Below are positions 41,886 to 51,669 of a stretch of 64,000 nucleotides of DNA, piece by piece (positions within the stretch are counted from its first letter, which is position 1; the number at the start of each line of letters is the position of its first letter). The notes under the pieces are model-generated. The model saw only the letters and a program-made list of their open reading frames with translations, made no database searches and was not told where the DNA came from. This DNA is from Streptacidiphilus albus JL83 (GTDB lineage: Bacteria > Actinomycetota > Actinomycetes > Streptomycetales > Streptomycetaceae): NCBI RefSeq assembly GCF_000744705.1, contig NZ_JQML01000001.1, positions 3,110,017-3,174,016 of the forward strand. Reading direction: 5' to 3'. The translations under genes and the position numbers were made by a program.

Positions 41886-43834
41886 TGGGTTCCTGTTCCT
41901 GAAGATGTGTCTGCGGACGGATCGTCATTGGAGGTGTCAGTGGCCGGCCACCATTCGAATCGACCGAGCCCACTGAGCCGGGGAGCCAGCCAGCAGCCGT
42001 GCGAGCCCAGACCAGCGCGTTCAGTCGCGGCCGGGGTCCCGGCAACGGACTCGACGCACTCCACCCGCAACCCGGTGATGCGGCCGGGCCAGCTCTCGTC
42101 GGCCCAGTTGTCCCCACGGATAAGCATGCGCTGCAGGTCGCGCCGAAAGCCCTCGGAGACCTCGGCGATCGGTTGGCCGTCGTGGACAACAGCATAGGGC
42201 GGTGACTGCTCCGGCCCTTCCGGTAGGCGGTGCAGCAATCGGAGCTCGACCGGGTCACCTTCGACGACCGTTGTGGCCAGCTCCACCTGAATCCTGCGCG
42301 GATCCCCGGGAAAGCCACGAACTCCCGGTGGATGCTCGTGGCTCACGTCCGATCCGAGGGCCTCGATGCCGTTGCGGGCCCAGGAGCTGCGGCCACCGAC
42401 ATACCAACGATCGAGGCGGCGGTCCTTGCGCAGCAGCCAGGTGTTGAGCGCCTTGAGGTAGTAGATGTCGTCACGAGGGCGGGTCATCGCCACATAGAGC
42501 AGACGGGTCTCGGCGGCCGGGTCGTAGTCGTACTTCTTCTTGGCGACTCGCTTGGGCTCCACCAGGAGTGCGGGCTCGACGATGAGAACGCGGTCGAACT
42601 CGAGACCCTTGGCCCGATGAACGGTGGAGACGACGAGCGACGCGGGTGCGGGTGCCGTGAGTTCGTCAGGGAGCCGGCTCTCGGCTACGGCACGATGCAG
42701 GGCCTGGATGTTCACTGTTGCGCGTGGCCCTCGGGCAACCTTGCGCACCGAGCGCCACAGCAGCGCCGGATCCTGCTCGGGTCGCGGGTCGAGATCGGTC
42801 ACCAGTTGGGTGAAGCGCTCTTCGGTGAGGCTGCTCGACTCCGTGGCAGCGAGCAGCCGGGCGATCCAGGCCGGAGCGGGACGATCCCGGACCGAACGCT
42901 GGAGCCGGTAGTGAATCCGAGCCTCGTCCAGAATCTCGCCGATTCGAAGGGCCTGACCATTGTCCCGGCAGAGGATCGCGGTTGTGCCGTCGAAGTACTT
43001 CAGCGATTCCTGCGGGAAGGAGTCGCTGAGATCCCCGAAGAACGGCGCATCCAGAAGGTGCCTGCGCAGTTCGCGGTGAATGCTCTCCGCCTCGGCGGCA
43101 GCCGCGTCCGCTTCCCCCGGCAGCTTCTGGAGTTGCTCGCCGAAGGCCAGTGCAACGCGCGCCTGAGGAGTCCGGGCACGGAAGTTGTCCGCGAGGTGGA
43201 CCTCGACCAGGTCCTCGCCGAAGGAGCCGCGGATCCAGTCGAAGAAGTAGTTGTTCTCCTGCGCCCGCTCGTCCGGATCCGCCACCTGGAATCCGTACAC
43301 AGCCTGGGCAGCGTCGCCCACAACAGTGAAGCCACTCTGCTCGGAGAACCGGTCGAGCAGTTCCTCGACCATCTCCCTACGGACCCCAACCAGGTCCTGA
43401 ACCTCATCGATCAGAACGTGCGCGGGTGCGCCGTGCTCACCGGCCTCGACCGCGCCGAGGCCGATCGCCCTGGTGGCCTCGACGATGCGCTCGTCAAAGG
43501 TCGTCCCGGACCAGTCGCCGTCCGGATAGGCCTGGGCCAGCAGCGAGCCAGCCCAGGAGTCGAACGTCTGGGCCCTGACCCGCTGGGCAGCGGTGGCGTG
43601 CCGGTCGATGCGCTCGCGCAACTCGCGCACGGCGGCGCGGGAGAAGCTGAGCACCAGAATCTCGGCGGCCTCCAGTTCCTCACGTTCGACCAGAGCATCC
43701 AGGCGACGCACCAGGGTGTGGGTCTTGCCGGAGCCGGCCCCGGCGGTGACCAGAGTGCGGGCGCTCCAGGGCTGATCGACCACCGACTGCTGAGCTGGTG
43801 TCAGGACATGGTCGTCCAGATCGTCGGCAGTCAC
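41882..43834 (-). CDS. UvrD/Rep-type SF1A helicase
   Basis: 650 residues, overlapping both neighbours by 4 bp. Q motif and Walker A TLVTAGAGSGKTHTLVRR (about residues 28-45), motif II VLIDEVQDLVGVRR, motif III VVGDAAQAVYGFQ, motif V STVHRAKGLEFDRVLIVEP and motif VI RLLYVAMTRPRDD. The order and the length (shorter than full UvrD, with reduced 2B) match the UvrD-like helicases in the restriction-like islands of actinomycetes. It unwinds or translocates on single-stranded DNA 3' to 5'. In R-M-associated clusters such enzymes are thought to act on the invading DNA after cleavage (inference). Confidence 0.92.
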   Translation of the reverse strand: MTADDLDDHVLTPAQQSVVDQPWSARTLVTAGAGSGKTHTLVRRLDALVEREELEAAEILVLSFSRAAVRELRERIDRHATAAQRVRAQTFDSWAGSLLAQAYPDGDWSGTTFDERIVEATRAIGLGAVEAGEHGAPAHVLIDEVQDLVGVRREMVEELLDRFSEQSGFTVVGDAAQAVYGFQVADPDERAQENNYFFDWIRGSFGEDLVEVHLADNFRARTPQARVALAFGEQLQKLPGEADAAAAEAESIHRELRRHLLDAPFFGDLSDSFPQESLKYFDGTTAILCRDNGQALRIGEILDEARIHYRLQRSVRDRPAPAWIARLLAATESSSLTEERFTQLVTDLDPRPEQDPALLWRSVRKVARGPRATVNIQALHRAVAESRLPDELTAPAPASLVVSTVHRAKGLEFDRVLIVEPALLVEPKRVAKKKYDYDPAAETRLLYVAMTRPRDDIYYLKALNTWLLRKDRRLDRWYVGGRSSWARNGIEALGSDVSHEHPPGVRGFPGDPRRIQVELATTVVEGDPVELRLLHRLPEGPEQSPPYAVVHDGQPIAEVSEGFRRDLQRMLIRGDNWADESWPGRITGLRVECVESVAGTPAATERAGLGSHGCWLAPRLSGLGRFEWWPATDTSNDDPSADTSSGTGTQ

Positions 43835-46800
43835 TTCTCGGCCCCCCAGAGGTAGTCGAACTTCGTGAATGCCAGCGCCTCCTGATAGTTCGTGATGTTG
43901 TCACGCACATTGAGGATCAGGCAGGATTCCTTACCGTTGTTCTTGGGGCCGCGCAGCCCACGCCCGATCATCTGCTGATAGATGTTGGGACTGTAGGTGG
44001 GACGGGCGACGACGACGGCTCGGGTAGCCGGAGCATCGAAGCCCTGAGTGAGGACGCCGTAGTTGGTCAACACCTGGATGCGTCCGTCGCGGAAGTCCGC
44101 GATGCGCTTGCGACGTTCCCCCGTGGGTGTGGCCGAGTCGATCGCGGAGGCCTTGATACCGCGATCCCCGAGCTTCGCGGCGAGGTACTTGGCGTGGGCG
44201 ACGGAGGTGGCGAAAACCAGCACCGGCCAGTCGGCCGGCATGTTGCTGATCTCTGCCACGATACGCTGATTGCGATCGTGATCCTCGGCCAGTCGCTGCT
44301 CCGCGCCCTTGGGCAGGACACCGCCGAACTGCTCGGAGCGACTCAACTCGTCCGAGGTGAGCTCGATCTCCGCACCGGTGAGTTCCCGGTGCCGGACATG
44401 GGCGAGAACACCCTGCTCCTGCAACTGCTTGATTGCCGCGACCTGGTCGCCGCCGAAGATATCGAGGTCGAGACGGGAGCCGAAGCGCTCAACCAAACGA
44501 CGGCTCAGATCCTCGTTGTTTCGGTAGGGCGTAGCCGTGAGGCCGATCAAGTGACGCGCGGTCCGATGCTGGGTGAGACCCATCAGCCCCAGGATCTCGG
44601 TGTAGCGGGGCGAAACGGCCACGTGTGCCTCGTCCACGATGACCAAAGCCGCCTCGCGCAGCCAGGCATAGCCGTCACCGCCGAGGCAACTCTGCAGCTT
44701 GGCATCGGTCGCGACAACCAGGTGCGGCTGGGCAGTGACCGGCGTGGCTGCATTGGTGCTCCACAGTCGACTGATGACCAGGGGCATTTCCGCGCCGACC
44801 TTTGACCAGACGAACCTCCAGCTCTGCACCGCCTGCTCGCACAGCTCTTCGGTCTGAGCAATCCACAGCAACGGGCCGGGCAGGACACCTTGCTGACGAA
44901 TCCAACGAATCACGCCTTCGGAGGTCACTCGTGTCTTGCCGGCGCCGGTTGGGATGCTGAGCATTCCCCGTTGCGGCTCGGGATTGTCCAGCAGCGTTTG
45001 CAGCACGGCGGCGAGCCGTTCCTGGTAGTCGTGAAGCGCGGGAAACTCCGAAGGTCCGTCGACCGTGAGCCGAGGGGCGAGCGTGGGAACGCTGGCGCCG
45101 GCAAATGAATCCGGGAATCCAAGGTCAATGACGAACTTCAGCGCCTTTGAATCTCCCGTGAACGTATTCGGAGCGATCCCTGGGAAATCGACGGCAAGAT
45201 CCTTGCGGTGGATCCGCAAAATTGACTCGCCGTGGGCATTGAAGGCCATTTCCGCGACGCGTCGCGCGCTGGGCTCCACGCCGCCGTGCTCACTCAACTC
45301 GCTGGCCAGCAGCCCCGGAGGCAGTTCGCCGCGCAACTGCTCCTCACCGATGAGAAGCGAGATCTTATCGACAATGCTTTCCGTCTCGGAAACCTGACGC
45401 AACCGCGCGCGAACTTCGCTGCTCTGCTCCTGCTGACGCTTGGCGGCCAGGATATTACTGCAGTCCTTCGGGCCGAGTGGCCAGCCGAACTCCTTGGCCG
45501 CAGCCTCCAGCACCGCCTGGTCGGACAGCGTATCCAGGACCAGAAGGGTGCCGCTTTGGCGAACCGAGGTGAGCGGAAGCAACCTGCTACCCCCAGGCGT
45601 GCGCACCGTTTCTTCGAGCTCGGAGCAGCGCTGTACCTTACGGTTCTCGGCGACCTTGCCGAGTCTGGCCTTCAGCGGAGGGAACTCCTCGACAAGCAGC
45701 GTCGCAGGTCCGGTGCTGACCTTCCGGATGTTCTTGCTGATCACGTCCGAGACCTTGAGCATGCCCCATTGCTCGATCATCTGGGCAGCCGTCTCTGCGT
45801 CCGACCTATCAGCGACCATGAGCGCCGGGATCTCCTCCCGGATCAGCTCGTTGTATTCGGCCTGGGTGGTGGCCAGCGCGATCTCGATGTCTGCACGAGT
45901 GGACCAAGTCGTTCCGATACGGCACCGAGTGAGCACGCCTTCGGGGAACTCGAAGCCGACGCGGAGCAACAGGGCGTAGGCACGCCCGACATAGGCGTCG
46001 TCTTCGCTCTCCAGCACACGATCGAGGAGCTTTCGCCAGCGCGCGGAAGGGACGTCGTCCGCCAAAACGGGAAGCCGAAGCCGACGAGCCTTCTCCTCGG
46101 AGATCTCGGTGGCCACGGGGAGGATGTTGGCGTACGCCTTCAACTGCGGACCGACGGCCTCGCCGATGGTGGTCAGCCCGAGAGAGGTCTGAACCCGGCC
46201 GTACTTGTTGAGCATCCAGCGCAGTGGCGAAGCCACCGAGGCCTTGGTGTTCACCTGCGCGCCGTAAACGCGGGTCCAGTTCTCAACCACTGCTGCATCC
46301 GGGACAGCGGCTACGAAGGCGGCCCGCCCCGTGTCCGAGAGCCTGAGCAGCAACCGGAGCGGCCCCGCCGGAGCGGCGCCGTCCACAGTGAGGCGACCGA
46401 TGGAGGCTCTTGGTGCATCGGCGGCGAGGCTGCGCAGGTACGCATCATGAACAGCCTGGCGGTAGTCCTCGAACCATGCCTCCCCCTCCGGCCGATGGCC
46501 GGCGGTCGGCCGATCAACCAGTCCGAAGTCCCGAAACACGGCTGCGTCAGCCGAGTGAAAATCCATGTCGACGGCGATCGTCTCGTCGCGACTACCGTCC
46601 TTGGGCACGACCGCACCGGGAACCAGGCAGTCGCGCATTGGGCGAAATCTGCCGTCCATCGTGCGCACGTGCAGAGTGGACGGCACGTCGGGTACCTTGC
46701 TACGGATGCGTTCAACCTGCGCACTACCTCCGGCGCTACGCAGCAACTGCCAGAACTGAGTCCAGGACTGAGGGGTGTAACGGGCGAAGCCCTGGTCCAG

Positions 46801-48606
46801 GACACCCTGGAACCGGCCTTGGGCGTCCGCGATACGGATACCGATGGCGTGGAGATGACGCCCCATCTCCAGCCGCTCGGAGATCTTGGCGCTGACATAG
46901 ACCATGTCGTCGCGGAGAGCATCGTCGCTGGTGCGATGGAAGATCTTCCCCGCAACCGGGGCGACCATGTCGTTCGACTCCGTGAGGACGATCTTGGCCT
47001 GACGCGCAGCAGTTGTCAGTGCTCCCCCCTCGTCATACTCCACCATCGCGGAGAGGATGCGGATGGCGTGGCAAGAGGCGTCGGGCGTCTTATCCGCGAC
47101 CAGTGCCTCCAGCCAGGTCCTGACGGTCTCCGGCTGCATCTTCGCAGCTGCGAGAATGTGCTCCATCTTGCCGTGCCGGAGCGAGGTGGCATCGACAGAA
47201 GGGTGTACCCAGCCCTTGGGGCGACCGGCATAGTCGGCCCAGATCTTCAGCCACTCCGGTTCGAGCTTCTCCGGGTGAATGAACAACTCACGCGGGACAC
47301 GGAGCACACCGTCCTGGTCGGGCAGCGACGGGAGTTGCGCAGCCGCCTCCCAGACGTGCTCGACCAAGTGCTTTTCCGCCCAGTTGTGGGTTTCCCTGCT
47401 GCGCCCGGGCAGAAGGGGAAGGTAGGCGCCCGGATCCTCGGGCGTGCTGAGCCGAGGCAGCGAGGTGACCACCAACCGGGCCGCCACTTGCAGTAGTTCG
47501 CGGTTCAATGAGTTGCCGTCGAGAAGATTCTGCCTGTCCTCGTTGGTCTTCCAGGCCGCGTTGAGATACCCCGTGAGAGACACCTCGTACTTTGTGGGAA
47601 AAAAGGACCAGAACTCGCCGCGCCCCGGTGAGACCGTGAGCAATCCATCCTTGTTCGCATAGAAGGGAACGGCCCATGAGACATCGATGACGCCACGGTC
47701 GTGCAGTTCACCGGCACTGCCTCGGGCTTCCGCCGAGGGTTCGTGCGCAAGCGAGAATACCTGCCACTGGGTGATCTCTTCCTTGGCCTTGGTACGCACC
47801 TCGCGGATAGTGCGGTGCACACCGGAACTCTTGACCGTGAGGTTGCGGCGGAAGATTGGAAGGCTGCGTCGGTCTTCGAGCACGACCTCGCCGACATGGG
47901 GCGAGAAGATCTGAAACCCGGACGGGAACGCCTCGACAGCACGCCCGTCCCTGGGCCGGTGTCCCGAGATGTCGTAACCGAGGCGCTCAGCCGCCCCGGG
48001 CAGCAGTGGAAGCTTCACCACTGTGGTCGCCCAGCGAAGGAGTTCTTGGAGCACCGGATCCTCGGATGCTTCCTCCTCCTGGTCCAGCGGGCGTGCCATG
48101 CGCAGCACCGGAGTGTCCATCTCCAGTGGTGGAACAAGTTCCAACACCTTTGCGATCTCCTCCGCAGACCAGGAACGATCGAAGCCGAAGCTGCCTGTAC
48201 TGCTGAAGAACTGCGGTGCGTCACTCACGGAGAGTACGGACTTGACCCCGACCCCAAAGCGTCCGATCTGTCCGCCCCGCTTGCGGGACACGCTCATTCG
48301 AAGGATCGTCTCCGCACCCACCGGAGTGACGGGGGACCCCTGGTTCGCGCAGTAAAGAGTCGACTCGGTGAGCACCACCGCGAGCTTCCCGCCGGGCTCA
48401 TTCGCGATCTCGTCCGCACCGTTCTGCACCAGCTCGAAGAGCTGACGGTCGCCGTAGCCGCCCTGCGTGATCCGACGTTCACCGTTCGCGTGCTCCTGGA
48501 CCAAGCCGCTGTCGATGCGGTAGGTCTCCAGGACACGCGCGGACTGTTCTATCACCGTCGCGATGACGGACGAGCTGGTTCCCTGTGCAGACTGCTGCTC
48601 GCTCAC
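43831..48606 (-). CDS. GHKL ATPase (sacsin/MORC-like) fused to a DEAD/DEAH helicase
   Basis: 1591 residues from a GTG at 48606, first gene of the operon. The N-terminal GHKL domain (about 30-240) has the N-box FELVQNGADE (57-66) and the G-box QIGRFGVGVKSVLSV (113-127), the ATP-lid pattern of sacsin, MORC and Hsp90. About 900 residues of unknown, mixed structure follow. The C-terminal SF2 helicase begins near residue 1190 with ALHDYQERLAAVL, and has IPTGAGKTRVT, LVIVDEAHVAVSPRY, the motif III-like LIGLTATPYRN, and motif VI QMIGRGLRGPK. GHKL-helicase fusions occur in bacterial R-M islands, and comparative work on MORC/MutL ATPases assigned them to such systems. It probably uses ATP-driven gating to act on DNA. 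It is very large and alone of its kind here. Confidence 0.9.
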   Translation of the reverse strand: MSEQQSAQGTSSSVIATVIEQSARVLETYRIDSGLVQEHANGERRITQGGYGDRQLFELVQNGADEIANEPGGKLAVVLTESTLYCANQGSPVTPVGAETILRMSVSRKRGGQIGRFGVGVKSVLSVSDAPQFFSSTGSFGFDRSWSAEEIAKVLELVPPLEMDTPVLRMARPLDQEEEASEDPVLQELLRWATTVVKLPLLPGAAERLGYDISGHRPRDGRAVEAFPSGFQIFSPHVGEVVLEDRRSLPIFRRNLTVKSSGVHRTIREVRTKAKEEITQWQVFSLAHEPSAEARGSAGELHDRGVIDVSWAVPFYANKDGLLTVSPGRGEFWSFFPTKYEVSLTGYLNAAWKTNEDRQNLLDGNSLNRELLQVAARLVVTSLPRLSTPEDPGAYLPLLPGRSRETHNWAEKHLVEHVWEAAAQLPSLPDQDGVLRVPRELFIHPEKLEPEWLKIWADYAGRPKGWVHPSVDATSLRHGKMEHILAAAKMQPETVRTWLEALVADKTPDASCHAIRILSAMVEYDEGGALTTAARQAKIVLTESNDMVAPVAGKIFHRTSDDALRDDMVYVSAKISERLEMGRHLHAIGIRIADAQGRFQGVLDQGFARYTPQSWTQFWQLLRSAGGSAQVERIRSKVPDVPSTLHVRTMDGRFRPMRDCLVPGAVVPKDGSRDETIAVDMDFHSADAAVFRDFGLVDRPTAGHRPEGEAWFEDYRQAVHDAYLRSLAADAPRASIGRLTVDGAAPAGPLRLLLRLSDTGRAAFVAAVPDAAVVENWTRVYGAQVNTKASVASPLRWMLNKYGRVQTSLGLTTIGEAVGPQLKAYANILPVATEISEEKARRLRLPVLADDVPSARWRKLLDRVLESEDDAYVGRAYALLLRVGFEFPEGVLTRCRIGTTWSTRADIEIALATTQAEYNELIREEIPALMVADRSDAETAAQMIEQWGMLKVSDVISKNIRKVSTGPATLLVEEFPPLKARLGKVAENRKVQRCSELEETVRTPGGSRLLPLTSVRQSGTLLVLDTLSDQAVLEAAAKEFGWPLGPKDCSNILAAKRQQEQSSEVRARLRQVSETESIVDKISLLIGEEQLRGELPPGLLASELSEHGGVEPSARRVAEMAFNAHGESILRIHRKDLAVDFPGIAPNTFTGDSKALKFVIDLGFPDSFAGASVPTLAPRLTVDGPSEFPALHDYQERLAAVLQTLLDNPEPQRGMLSIPTGAGKTRVTSEGVIRWIRQQGVLPGPLLWIAQTEELCEQAVQSWRFVWSKVGAEMPLVISRLWSTNAATPVTAQPHLVVATDAKLQSCLGGDGYAWLREAALVIVDEAHVAVSPRYTEILGLMGLTQHRTARHLIGLTATPYRNNEDLSRRLVERFGSRLDLDIFGGDQVAAIKQLQEQGVLAHVRHRELTGAEIELTSDELSRSEQFGGVLPKGAEQRLAEDHDRNQRIVAEISNMPADWPVLVFATSVAHAKYLAAKLGDRGIKASAIDSATPTGERRKRIADFRDGRIQVLTNYGVLTQGFDAPATRAVVVARPTYSPNIYQQMIGRGLRGPKNNGKESCLILNVRDNITNYQEALAFTKFDYLWGAEK

Positions 48607-48825
48607 GGAGGGCTGCTCTCTCTTTGAGGGGTGTTGAATTCAAGCACAGTGGGAAGGGCCGGTGCCGGCACATCGGCCGGCACCGCCTTCCCCAATCCCA
48701 TCAACCTTCACGCGCCTGGGCGCCCGTTGAGACGCCTGCTTACCGCGACGTGAATCCAGAATCTTGCGCTCGCCCCACGACCGCGTTCATGCCAATTCCC
48801 GTCCGGGTCAAGGGGCGCACCCCAC

Positions 48826-49011
48826 TCAGGAAACCGAAGGGGGACCGTCGCACAGCGGGCAGGCGACCGATGCCTCGCACTCAGATCCCGGATGGGCGTC
48901 GCACACCCAACCCGCGAGCTGGCTGCGGTGGAGCGGATCCTCCTCTTCGGACCAGAGCTTCAAGCGCTGCTCGAAGTCGAGGCCATGGCAAAGGTCGTCG
49001 CTGCTGTTCAT
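48826..49011 (-). CDS. Small cysteine-rich protein, 61 aa
   Basis: The ATG at 49011 is preceded by AAGGGGGA at good spacing. The 61 residues hold six cysteines, including the pairs WVCDAHPGSEC and ACPLC, which could bind one zinc. The rest is acidic (KLWSEEEDPLHRSQ). It lies in the gap between the divergent GHKL operons. It might be an antirepressor or other small regulator of the island, but nothing shows that. A shadow on a non-coding stretch is possible. Confidence 0.5.
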   Translation of the reverse strand: MNSSDDLCHGLDFEQRLKLWSEEEDPLHRSQLAGWVCDAHPGSECEASVACPLCDGPPSVS

Positions 49012-49554
49012 GGGTGTCCCCCTTGGGCAAGGTTCGGCAGGCAGATGAGTTGGGATGGCACGGGAACAGGCATCACTGAGCCCGCTCCCGACCAACCGCG
49101 TTAAGCGGTGCGTACGATCGCCAAAATCCGGATGCATCTGCCTGAAAACGGGCACACGTATGCCTGTGCCTCACCGTCAGCATCCTTGCCCTGACGGACA
49201 CTTGGGCCAATCAGAGAATCACAGCCTACTGAGTCCCCACCTGCCACGCAAGACTGATCCCAATGAGTCCATCAAGTAGCACGATGTTGACCGAGTTGCC
49301 CGGATTCGCACCGAACGAAGCCCTCCTGACGCCTCAGCCGACCGAGTGAACGACGACATCGCAGCGACGTCGTCATCGACTCGAGCCACCCGAATCCGAA
49401 TCACGAAGGGCACTGCTGGCGCAGGTCGGCGATGGGTGTGTCAAACATCAATTGACACTGCATGTGAGTCAAAAAGCCCTGGTAGCGTGGCCTTCTAGTG
49501 GCAGACTTACGTCGTTCACGGCCCGTGGGCGCGACAAGGAGAGGAGCGATCCGC
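49012..49554. other. Divergent control region between the two GHKL operons
   Basis: No convincing gene lies in these 543 bases. It holds the upstream part of the small cysteine-rich gene, and a 7-7-7 dyad (49438-49458) with an embedded TTGACA. A TAGCGT hexamer (49483-49488) may serve as a -10 for the plus-strand operon. GC content is lower than in the flanking genes. Confidence 0.5.
49438..49458. promoter_or_regulatory. Perfect inverted repeat, candidate operator of the XRE-GHKL protein
   Basis: GTGTCAA and TTGACAC flank a 7-nt centre, 97 bp before the ATG at 49555. The right arm contains TTGACA. XRE-type regulators often bind such dyads in their own promoter. Confidence 0.45.
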
Positions 49555-51669
49555 ATGCAGGACGGTGAAGAGTTCGGCCCCTGGCTCGGGCGGCAGCTGC
49601 GTCGTCGGGAGATGACCCAGGCAGAGCTCGCCGGACAACTCGATATGACTCGCGCTGCGGTGTCCGCCTGGATCACCGGTCGAGCCCAACCGCGAGCCGA
49701 CGTTGTCCGCAAGATAGCCGCGATCCTCGACACCGACATCACCACGGTCTACGAACGGACCTCGGACGCCGTCGCGGCGAGCCCCATCGACTGGTACCAC
49801 CGCCCCGCCCACTTCGACGGTGGGCGCGAGCTCGGCAACGCCGCCGCCTTCGCCTTCGATGCGGACCTCGGCACTCTCGCCCGTGAAGTCACCCAGAACT
49901 CTCTGGACGAACGCCTCGATATCAAGCAGCCCGTCCGTGTCCGCTTCACATTGCACGAACTGACGGGCGAACATCTCAACTCATTCCTGAACGCTTTGAA
50001 GTGGGACCAACTATCCGAGCACTACGCCGCTGCCGCCGCTTCCGGGCAGAAGGTGGGCCGGGTGCTCGCCGAGGGCCTGCGTGAATTGAGCGAGTCCAAC
50101 TCCCTGGTGCTCCTGCGCGTCGACGACTACAACGCGTCCGGGTTGACCGGACACGAGTACGACGACGGTCGCTTCGCCGCTGTCGTACGGCGGCAGTTGG
50201 ACAGTCGGAAAAGCAACGGTCGTGCCGGTGGCTCCTACGGACTCGGTAAGGCAACGCTGTGGGCCACAAGTCGGCTGGGGCTGGTCCTGATCAACAGCAC
50301 CCTCTCCGAACCGCACGAAGGACGGACCGAGCGGCGTGTCATCGGTCGGTTGGACCTGCCGTGGCGAGTAGTGGACGGCGCAGCCTTTGCCGGTCCTGCA
50401 TGGCTCGGTGAGCCCGACTCGACGAAGGAGTACGAGGGCGTGGCCCGCTCCTGGTGGGCGGACCAGGAGACAACCGAGGCGTTGCAACTCGATCGCGAGG
50501 GAGCAGCACCCGGTACATCCTTCCTCATTGTCGGAGCACATGACGCGGCAGCCCAGGCCACAGGGGCCGACGGCCTCCAGAACATGCACGACAAGCTGTG
50601 GGACACCATCGCCGACAACTTCTGGGCGGCCATGACCGGCGGCAGAGCCGGCGTGCCTCTGCTGGAGGCGTCGGTTCGCACGCTCCGCAATGGCGACGTC
50701 CTGATCCCCGAGTCCCGGGTCACCCCGGAACAGCGGCATCCCGCCTTGACCCGGGCACTGCGGGCCTATCTCGACAACGAAACCGTCTCGGAGATCACCG
50801 GCATCGACCAGGTTGCACAGGTCTCCGTCCCACTGAACGTCCCGGCGCTGCGCGCTGCGAGCAGGGGCGCAAAGGGACAACTGCACCAGGCTGTGCTGCT
50901 GGTGACGCCGGCGGACGATACCGACAAGCAGCACAGTGGCGTCGTCTGCATGCGCGGCAGCCGAATGACCATCAGGACAAGACGCCCGCAGAATCTCGGC
51001 ATGGGAGTCGAGCCCTTCCAGGCCGTGCTTCTGGTCGGCTACGCCACCGGTCGCGAGACCGAGGACGTCGCCGCTGCCGAAGCGTTCCTTCGCGCTTCCG
51101 AACCTCCCGAGCATGATCGCTGGGGCCGCACGGAGGAATTGGCAGCCGCCTACGCACGCGGAGCGCTGAGTCGACTCGATGATTTCCGTTTGGCGACCGA
51201 TGACGCCCTGCGCCAAATCGTCGCTGTACGCGAGACTCAGCAGGACGGCGACAAGGGCCCCGAGCTTCTACGTAGCCTGCTGCGGCTGAACCCGCTTGGC
51301 GGTCGGACTGGAGGCGGACGTCGAAGCGAGGGATATCCGGTGGTTGACGACGTCGATGGTGAGATCAACGCCGCCGGAGCCTGGGTCCTTCGGGTCCGAC
51401 TCAGCGTCCCGCAGCGCGACGACGCCTGGCAACTCGTTCCCCTGGCCAAGTTCGACGTACGCTCGGGCACCAAGCCCGTCCTGAACTGGGCGGAACTCAC
51501 GGCAACGGAGAACTGCCGGATCGACGGCAATGTCGTTCGGGTCGACCCGGGCGTTCGGCACGCCGCGTTTTCCGGTGTCACCGCAGTCGAGAGCCACCCG
51601 GTGTCAGCAGCGATGGCCGGCGTGACAGTTGATCTCCAGAAGGCAGCGGCAGGGGCGGCGAGCGCATGA
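49555..51669 (+). CDS. XRE domain fused to a GHKL (Hsp90/MORC-like) ATPase
   Basis: 704 residues from the ATG at 49555, preceded by AAGGAGAGGAG; a GTG at 49498 would add 19 residues. An XRE helix-turn-helix fills residues ~8-65 (LRRREMTQAELAGQLDMTRA, VSAWITGRAQPRADV). The GHKL domain follows (80-~330), with N-box REVTQNSLDER (110-120), VDDYNASGLTG (189-199) and the lid glycines GGSYGLGKATLWA (225-237). The C-terminal ~350 residues form an unknown domain with strands such as VVCMRGSRMTIRTR and GAWVLRVRLSVPQ. ATP-switch proteins of this type with a DNA-binding head occur in R-M-like islands. It may autoregulate the operon and act as the ATP switch of its complex (inference). Confidence 0.88.
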   Translation: MQDGEEFGPWLGRQLRRREMTQAELAGQLDMTRAAVSAWITGRAQPRADVVRKIAAILDTDITTVYERTSDAVAASPIDWYHRPAHFDGGRELGNAAAFAFDADLGTLAREVTQNSLDERLDIKQPVRVRFTLHELTGEHLNSFLNALKWDQLSEHYAAAAASGQKVGRVLAEGLRELSESNSLVLLRVDDYNASGLTGHEYDDGRFAAVVRRQLDSRKSNGRAGGSYGLGKATLWATSRLGLVLINSTLSEPHEGRTERRVIGRLDLPWRVVDGAAFAGPAWLGEPDSTKEYEGVARSWWADQETTEALQLDREGAAPGTSFLIVGAHDAAAQATGADGLQNMHDKLWDTIADNFWAAMTGGRAGVPLLEASVRTLRNGDVLIPESRVTPEQRHPALTRALRAYLDNETVSEITGIDQVAQVSVPLNVPALRAASRGAKGQLHQAVLLVTPADDTDKQHSGVVCMRGSRMTIRTRRPQNLGMGVEPFQAVLLVGYATGRETEDVAAAEAFLRASEPPEHDRWGRTEELAAAYARGALSRLDDFRLATDDALRQIVAVRETQQDGDKGPELLRSLLRLNPLGGRTGGGRRSEGYPVVDDVDGEINAAGAWVLRVRLSVPQRDDAWQLVPLAKFDVRSGTKPVLNWAELTATENCRIDGNVVRVDPGVRHAAFSGVTAVESHPVSAAMAGVTVDLQKAAAGAASA

